From Geoglobus sp. UBA235 (GTDB taxonomy: Archaea > Halobacteriota > Archaeoglobi > Archaeoglobales > Archaeoglobaceae): a DNA stretch of 36,243 bases. Below the pieces are notes generated by a model. That model did no database searches. It saw only the letters and a list, made by a program, of their open reading frames with translations, and had not been told where the DNA came from. Of this stretch, positions 30,389 to 36,243 are shown piece after piece (the stretch's first letter is position 1; each line of letters starts with the position of its first letter). Both the position numbers and the translations under genes were made by a program. Location of the stretch: contig DACG01000013.1 of assembly GCA_002494725.1 (NCBI GenBank), forward strand, positions 1 through 36,243. The letters run 5' to 3'.

Positions 30389-33300
30389 ATGGGAAGTGAA
30401 AAAATGAAAAGAGGATTATTACCGACTATCGGTGTACTAATTGTGCTGTTGATTGCAACAGGTGCAGTAAACGCTCTGACAATAAACCAGTTCAACGCTT
30501 CTGGTCCGGGCGTCATCTCAACTTCAGCAACACAAACAAACATCACACCAACAACCGACCCCAATGTGTGCAGTCCGATATGTCTCGACTATACTGTAAA
30601 CGTCACATTGAATGTAACAATGGAAGGCGATGACATACTGGTTATAAACTTTAAACCAGCATTCGATCTGTCCAATGTTGATAAATCAGACATAACCATA
30701 ACTTCGAGTGGGAACTTTGGCGATCAGTGGTATGTTGTTGTTGACAACTCCCAGGGTGATATACTGATCTATAGAAACTTTTCCACTGGTCCTACACTTC
30801 CAGCCGGAACATGGATCAAGGTAGTGATATCAAACAGATCCATATGTGCACCCACATCTATTGGGAGCTACAGGGCTGGTGTTGAAATTCAAACGTCTGC
30901 TGGAGGACTTAGAGAAGACAATTTCTCAGCATGGATTAATGTTACAGGGGCAGGCCCTGTCAAGGAGTTCAAAATATGGTACTGGAATGGGAGTGCACTT
31001 TTGCCGAACATCCCTAATGGCACAGTTTCATGTCCAGCCGACTTGGAAAACCCGATTTACATAAACATCAGTGCTGTTGACGCCTGTGGAAATATAAACA
31101 CAAGTGTCAATTACTTCACAGATATAAGGGAATACTACGGTGGAGCTTATCTGGGTAATGGAACATTTAATAATGGATGGATCAACACGTCGGTGAACAT
31201 ATCGTACACGGGGTGGAGCAGAATTGTTGCTACAAATTCATCAACAGGGATCAGTGGTGAAAGCAATGATTTCTGGCTTGATCCTGGTCCACTTGGCAGT
31301 TTCCAGTGGGATGTAATCGCAAGTCCCCAATATCTGACCTATCCATTCATGATTCACATTGAGGCTTACGATGTATGTAACAACTTCAAATTCGATTACA
31401 ATGGAAATGATGATCTATCGTCTCAGCCCTATGATACAGTAGTACCATCCAGCATATCATTTGCTGACGGCATCTTTGAGGGTGAGGTTGCAATAATGGA
31501 TGCCACGCCATCGATATGTCCATCCCTTCCAATGGATTTCAATCTGACTGTTTCCAACACAACAGATCCGAATATCAATGCTACCAGCAATGACTTTGAG
31601 GTTACAAGAATACCAGTTAATGCAACGCTCTCTGAAGTTACTGTCAGTCCTGAGTCAGTTCCTGCTGACGAGACATCTTATTCAGTAATCAGTATTACCG
31701 TCAGGGAGGACAGTGGAGCTGCTCTCAAAGGGGTTAAAGTTAAGGTATCTTCAGACAGAGGTGACACAGACTTCTTCACCAACAGCTCAGGGAGACAGTT
31801 TGGTGAGGCCATTGATACAACTGATGTGAATGGAAAGGTATCGTTCAAAGTCTCAAGCCATACAGTAGGTACACCAAACATAACAGTTGAAGTCTGGAAT
31901 GGCTGTGAGTGGGTAACAATTGATGTTGTGCAGGTTACATTCACAGAACAGCTTGCCAATCCGGGAACGAGTGAGATCTTCATCTGGGATGGCTCAAGCT
32001 GGGTCAAGTACTATGCAGATAATGGTTTGCTTGCAGATGGGAATGATTACTACATAATCAAGGTTATTGCGAAGGATAACGAAGGGAACCCAGTTGAAAA
32101 TGTGAACGTAACTCTGTTCACTGATTCGTATTACTCACCATATGTTACCATAGAGCCGGATCACAATATAACCAATGCAAACGGTGAGGCAACGTTCAGA
32201 GTTTACTCTGAGAGATGGGGAGATGTTAGTTTGAGTGCAACAGTTAATGGACAGTTAATCTGGGAAGGGCCAGTGTATGTGTTCTTCAATCCAGTGCTTG
32301 TGGTTACAATCACTGATCACGGAGATACATGCTCGCTAACTCCCATAGATGGCGTTTCAAAAAGATGGGTGAGTGTGCAAGTAAGAGATCTTTCAGGTAT
32401 AGTGGTCCCTGATGCTTTTGTAGAGCTCACCAGCAATAAATCAGCAGACAGCATTTTCACAAACCCACAGAAAACTGATGGATCTGGATGGGCAATATTT
32501 TATGTGTCATCTACAAGTGATTTACCATCGGAGTTCACAGCATATGCCTACACAACCTTGGATTATTACTCTGCTGTATCAAGTAATACAACTTCGATAG
32601 TTTATGACATGTGGACATCACGTATCACAGATCCGGCAAGGTCAAGTGTAGGGGCAGATAAATACGATGTTGAAATAAATGACGACTATGCTACAATTAC
32701 CGTGATGATAAATGACAGTGATGGTGAACCATTGTGTGGTGTCAATGTTACTTTGACCTCCAATAGACCACAGTATGACATAATAGCTCCATCTTACATG
32801 TATACGGATTCTGGTGGAGAAGCATCCTTTACTGTCAGATCAATCAAGCCAGGCACGTCAACCTTTACAGCCTACGTTGGTGATGTTGAGATAGGCAAAG
32901 TGAACATAACCTTCTATGCACCTTACTGTGAGTACTATGTCTCAACATGGTATGCTGATGACTATTTACTGAATCTGGAGGAAAAGAACACAACCACGGT
33001 TTACATGCAGATACTCCACGAGACTTTGCTGACGGATAGAATTTACGATCTCGAGAGTGATGGTGACGTGGGTGTATTAGTCTACGGCAGTGATACCAAT
33101 GCCCCGATTGAATTTGATATCTACTTGGGGATTGATGAGTATAGTAGAATAGAATACAATGCTCTCCTGAGAATCTATCTAACGGCATCTTCAGGCGGAG
33201 GATATGTCTATGTAAATGGCAATTTCGTTGGAACTCTTCCGTATACTAATGTGCCGACCAGCGTTGACTTCACAGTTCCAAGTGGTTATCTGAATACTGG

Positions 33301-36243
33301 ATACAACACCATTGAAATATATCTATTTGGATCAAGCATGTTCTATGCCAATGTGGCCGGGGCAGAGCTGTATTATGGAACACCGGTTCCCGATCAGGCT
33401 GTCAAAATTGAATCCCTGAGCAACTGTGGAGATAGTATAATTGATTACATCAGTCCATCCAATCCGTTCACAGATGAAAATGGATGGATAAGTTTCACCA
33501 TAACAACAGACTGGGCTCAGAGATTTTACTATGGTGAGGACAGCCAGTGTATGCCTGAATCTGAAATGAACAATGAGGTCAAGCTTGTTGTCAAAATAGG
33601 TGAATGCTATCTCTACGACTATGACAATCCACTTGATGTTGTTACGGTAATTGAACAGTCACCAAAAGAAAAGCCAACGGCAACTCTCACATGCAATGCA
33701 GAAGAAACTGATTACCCATGGGGCCATGAAATTTACGTAACAGCACCATACTATGTGACATATGATCCTGAATTCCACCTGAAGGAGTTCAAAATGCTGC
33801 TTAAAGACGGCGAGGAGTACGAGATGCTTGATTACTACTATGCAGATGGGCCTTATGGGGGAAGTGGAAGTTCGGAATACACAATTTACTATGAGGACTT
33901 TGAGACAGATGATGGTGGTTGGTATGCTATTGGGGAGTACAGCACATGGGAGTGGGGACAGCCACTGCAGTATTTCAGCCAAAACAAAGCAATGTACAAT
34001 GGGCAAGATAAAGGATGGGCAACCGGGCTTGGAAATAACTATCATCCTGCAGAACTAAGTGTACTGTATTCACCTGAAATAGATATATCAGGTGTAAGTG
34101 GTTATATTGTAGCATCATGGAGTGCAAGTATACGAACAGAAGACGGTGATAGTTATGAAGTTTACTACTCCATAGACGGCGGGCCTTGGCACTCTTACGA
34201 AATCGGTGACCGTATATATGTGGACAATGCAAGCACAATCCAGTTTGCAATAGAGTTTGCAGCCAACGGAGATTCAGCAACCGATGAAGGTCTGTACATA
34301 GACTGGTTCAGGGTAAATCATGTTGAATTCTGGGAGGACATGCTTTCAGCATACGGTGAGGCAACATTCAAGCCAGAATACGTTGTGACACTTGAGGATG
34401 AAACAGCCTATGAGTTTGTCTTCAAAGCTGTCTACTGTAAAGACACTCCAAATGGAGAGTACTGTCTTGAGGCACCGCTCTCAGATCCTGTTACGATCAA
34501 GATAGATACTGTTGGTCCGGAAATAGAGCTTGCAAAGAGCAACTTCAACTGCAGTGAAGCTCCGTATGGATACTTCTACGACTTCCTCGGTGTTGATCTA
34601 ACGAATGATGACTTCTATGTCAATCTGGAAGGCTTCTCAGCAAGCTATGATTACTTCTTCACCCTGCCATACGATAGCGACTGGAGCAGGATAACATGGG
34701 ACAACAAGTACATCAATGTCCACTTTGATCACATAAGTCTGTCTGGTGGAGATTATATACTCCTCTGGAGCGGATGGGCACCTTGGACAGGTGGAGTGAA
34801 CAATGCACCGGTAGAATGGCTTGCAGACGTTCCTGTTGCTAACATAACTTACAACTACTGGTATGAGTTCCCATACTGGGCGGTGTTCTACCTGGTAGAC
34901 GGTGAACCGATCTTTGATCTATGGAGTCCATGGTACGAATACGATCCGAGCATTGTGGATCTCATTTCTGAGTTCTTTGATACAGCAGAAGTGACGACAT
35001 TGATTGACTATGCTCCTTGGAACGACTACTTTGGCTCAGTCCATGGGGATCTGTGGTTCAAGTTCCCTGTCACAAGAGATGAAGTGTGCTGGCTGAGTTA
35101 TGAGCAGAACGGTTACATCTACTACTTCGATACCTTCCCGCCCAATGATGGGTTCAACGTTGACATGATAACTTACGGTACTGGAGTCAAGATCTATCTG
35201 TGGAATGATGCAACGAACAGCTGGGAGGATATAACTGACCAGAGTACGATAACTGAAGAGGGCTTCACACTGCCACTACTCGATCCGGGTACATACAGGC
35301 TACTCATAGTTGCAACAGATGTCGTTGGTAATGCCAACCACCTTGAAACAACATTCACAGTCAACGAGTGTTCTGCGAGATTCACATGCGACAATCTTGA
35401 AGTGACACCAACAACCATAGTTGAAGGCCAGAACATAACGGCAAGTGCAACAATAACCAACGTTGGAGAGGTTGCAAGCAACTACACGGCAGGGCTGTAC
35501 ATCGATGGCAGCCTGATACAAACATTGCCATCACCATCTGATATCTATCCGGGAGAAAGCTGGGATGTCAGCTTTGAGCAGCAGATGACAGAGCCTGGAG
35601 TTTATGAGGTTACAATTGACAACTGTCCGGCGGTTCCAGTAACAGTCCTGAGCAAGGCAAACATCTCCGTGAGCTATACTGTAGAACCAACAACCCTCTG
35701 TGTGATGAGCGACATTACAGTGAATGTTACCGTCACCAATACAGGGCAGGAGGGTGTTGACTACCAGCTCAATCTGGTTGTTGACGGACAAGTTGTCAGC
35801 AGTGCAACAGTTTACGTGCCCGGAGAGAGCTCTGTTAGCTATGTGTTCATTCAGACAATGACGGAGGAGGGCGTACATCAGGTGACAATCAACAACGAGC
35901 CAACAACAGAGGTTACTGTGATTGGCCCAGGAATAACAATCTCCAATCTGCAGGTCTACCCAACATATGGAGACGCGCCTCTCAACATAACGGCATCTGC
36001 AGACATAACCAACCTTGGACTGTGTAATGTTTCAATTAACTACACTGCGGATCTCAAGGTTGACGGGGAGATAGTGGATTCCCAGGTGGTTTACCTCGGA
36101 GTTGGAGAGAGCAAGACAGTAGTCTTCAACTATACGTTAATGTTCCCAGGAAGTTATATAGTGACAGTTGACGGACTTGAGGGTGTCGAGGTTAATGTCA
36201 CTGGAACAGCGGCACCGGGAGACTCAGATGGTGATGGCTGGAA
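30389..36243 (+). CDS. Giant multi-domain S-layer-like surface protein (C-terminus beyond window)
   Basis: One frame stays open from ATG 30389 to the window end, 1951 complete codons. A perfect ribosome site AAAGGAGGT and strong TATA box suggest very high expression. Signal peptide: MGSEKMKRGLLPTIGVLIVL, then LIATGAVNA with cleavage near residue 30. Then: an unassigned beta-rich part (30-400); four Big_1-type Ig repeats (about 411-520, 524-634, 637-734, 744-844), each with the D(T/S)-x-G-x-A/V-x-F strand; more beta modules; an immune-inhibitor-A/MAM-like module (about 1165-1310; DFETDDGGWYAIGEYSTWEW); and three CARDB-like repeats (about 1660-1757, 1757-1847, 1847-1942). It reaches GDSDGDGW, the start of a calcium-binding thrombospondin-3 type stretch that often precedes a C-terminal anchor. 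N-glycosylation sequons are very numerous, and paired Cys suggest disulfides. S-layer or giant adhesin is inferred; the anchor is not visible. Confidence 0.9.
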   Translation, partial: MGSEKMKRGLLPTIGVLIVLLIATGAVNALTINQFNASGPGVISTSATQTNITPTTDPNVCSPICLDYTVNVTLNVTMEGDDILVINFKPAFDLSNVDKSDITITSSGNFGDQWYVVVDNSQGDILIYRNFSTGPTLPAGTWIKVVISNRSICAPTSIGSYRAGVEIQTSAGGLREDNFSAWINVTGAGPVKEFKIWYWNGSALLPNIPNGTVSCPADLENPIYINISAVDACGNINTSVNYFTDIREYYGGAYLGNGTFNNGWINTSVNISYTGWSRIVATNSSTGISGESNDFWLDPGPLGSFQWDVIASPQYLTYPFMIHIEAYDVCNNFKFDYNGNDDLSSQPYDTVVPSSISFADGIFEGEVAIMDATPSICPSLPMDFNLTVSNTTDPNINATSNDFEVTRIPVNATLSEVTVSPESVPADETSYSVISITVREDSGAALKGVKVKVSSDRGDTDFFTNSSGRQFGEAIDTTDVNGKVSFKVSSHTVGTPNITVEVWNGCEWVTIDVVQVTFTEQLANPGTSEIFIWDGSSWVKYYADNGLLADGNDYYIIKVIAKDNEGNPVENVNVTLFTDSYYSPYVTIEPDHNITNANGEATFRVYSERWGDVSLSATVNGQLIWEGPVYVFFNPVLVVTITDHGDTCSLTPIDGVSKRWVSVQVRDLSGIVVPDAFVELTSNKSADSIFTNPQKTDGSGWAIFYVSSTSDLPSEFTAYAYTTLDYYSAVSSNTTSIVYDMWTSRITDPARSSVGADKYDVEINDDYATITVMINDSDGEPLCGVNVTLTSNRPQYDIIAPSYMYTDSGGEASFTVRSIKPGTSTFTAYVGDVEIGKVNITFYAPYCEYYVSTWYADDYLLNLEEKNTTTVYMQILHETLLTDRIYDLESDGDVGVLVYGSDTNAPIEFDIYLGIDEYSRIEYNALLRIYLTASSGGGYVYVNGNFVGTLPYTNVPTSVDFTVPSGYLNTGYNTIEIYLFGSSMFYANVAGAELYYGTPVPDQAVKIESLSNCGDSIIDYISPSNPFTDENGWISFTITTDWAQRFYYGEDSQCMPESEMNNEVKLVVKIGECYLYDYDNPLDVVTVIEQSPKEKPTATLTCNAEETDYPWGHEIYVTAPYYVTYDPEFHLKEFKMLLKDGEEYEMLDYYYADGPYGGSGSSEYTIYYEDFETDDGGWYAIGEYSTWEWGQPLQYFSQNKAMYNGQDKGWATGLGNNYHPAELSVLYSPEIDISGVSGYIVASWSASIRTEDGDSYEVYYSIDGGPWHSYEIGDRIYVDNASTIQFAIEFAANGDSATDEGLYIDWFRVNHVEFWEDMLSAYGEATFKPEYVVTLEDETAYEFVFKAVYCKDTPNGEYCLEAPLSDPVTIKIDTVGPEIELAKSNFNCSEAPYGYFYDFLGVDLTNDDFYVNLEGFSASYDYFFTLPYDSDWSRITWDNKYINVHFDHISLSGGDYILLWSGWAPWTGGVNNAPVEWLADVPVANITYNYWYEFPYWAVFYLVDGEPIFDLWSPWYEYDPSIVDLISEFFDTAEVTTLIDYAPWNDYFGSVHGDLWFKFPVTRDEVCWLSYEQNGYIYYFDTFPPNDGFNVDMITYGTGVKIYLWNDATNSWEDITDQSTITEEGFTLPLLDPGTYRLLIVATDVVGNANHLETTFTVNECSARFTCDNLEVTPTTIVEGQNITASATITNVGEVASNYTAGLYIDGSLIQTLPSPSDIYPGESWDVSFEQQMTEPGVYEVTIDNCPAVPVTVLSKANISVSYTVEPTTLCVMSDITVNVTVTNTGQEGVDYQLNLVVDGQVVSSATVYVPGESSVSYVFIQTMTEEGVHQVTINNEPTTEVTVIGPGITISNLQVYPTYGDAPLNITASADITNLGLCNVSINYTADLKVDGEIVDSQVVYLGVGESKTVVFNYTLMFPGSYIVTVDGLEGVEVNVTGTAAPGDSDGDGW

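Noticed and set aside
1..36243. tRNA, rRNA, CRISPR array, insertion sequence or prophage
   Set aside because: I looked for T-loop and anticodon patterns, regularly spaced repeats, transposase motifs and phage genes and found none I could support.

Overview
The window looks like chromosomal DNA from a thermophilic euryarchaeon, most likely Archaeoglobales (Archaeoglobus, Ferroglobus or Geoglobus type). The reasons are archaeal TATA boxes about 25 bp before predicted starts, GGTG/GGAGG-type ribosome sites, very tight gene packing with ATGA overlaps, a bacterio-opsin-activator type regulator, an archaeal MptD aldolase (methanopterin pathway), split GMP synthase, a ThiD-ThiN fusion, and lactate-oxidation type flavoprotein and LUD/CCG iron-sulfur genes in a cell that also makes methanopterin. 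The genus is an inference; no rRNA or tRNA gene was seen.

Layout. 1-2.6 kb: housekeeping genes (DUF302, acylphosphatase-hisF, RidA, a Cys-rich YkgJ-type protein). 2.7-7.55 kb: an HTH_10 regulator followed by an operon for a 2-oxoacid:ferredoxin oxidoreductase (fused gamma-delta, alpha, beta) and a leucine-dehydrogenase-like enzyme; together these could oxidise branched-chain amino acids to acyl-CoA with reduced ferredoxin. 7.66-10.06 kb: a CobW-family GTPase divergent from a D-lactate dehydrogenase/GlcD-like flavoprotein. 10.4-12.3 kb: an exported PA14/fibro-slime protein with a C-terminal tandem repeat. 12.4-16.5 kb (minus): ATP-dependent DNA ligase behind a three-gene lut-like iron-sulfur operon. 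16.5-17.9 kb: a small protein, GMP synthase glutaminase subunit and a half-size MFS protein. 17.85-20.4 kb (minus): an orphan membrane histidine kinase followed by an AmmeMemoRadiSam radical SAM enzyme. 20.65-21.7 kb: an unrecognised zinc-ribbon/winged-helix protein with an acidic Trp-Gly-Asp tail. 21.8-29.0 kb: SurE, RpiA, MetRS, a small protein, MptD, ThiD-ThiN and a pyruvate carboxylase/oxaloacetate decarboxylase type carboxyltransferase that lacks its biotin domain.

29.0-30.39 kb is the only large gap: about 1.4 kb without a convincing gene but with several inverted repeats, ending in a GC-rich 12-bp hairpin between two TATA boxes. From 30389 to the window end runs a single open frame of at least 1951 codons, a giant multi-domain surface (S-layer-like) protein cut by the window edge.

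The most interesting candidates are the double-promoter/hairpin leader of the giant surface gene, the hairpin-rich gap before it, the CobW-flavoprotein pair (possible metal delivery), the amino-acid oxidation operon, the lut-like operon with a degenerate CCG subunit and a mini LUD subunit, and the zinc-ribbon protein. No CRISPR array, insertion sequence or prophage was found.
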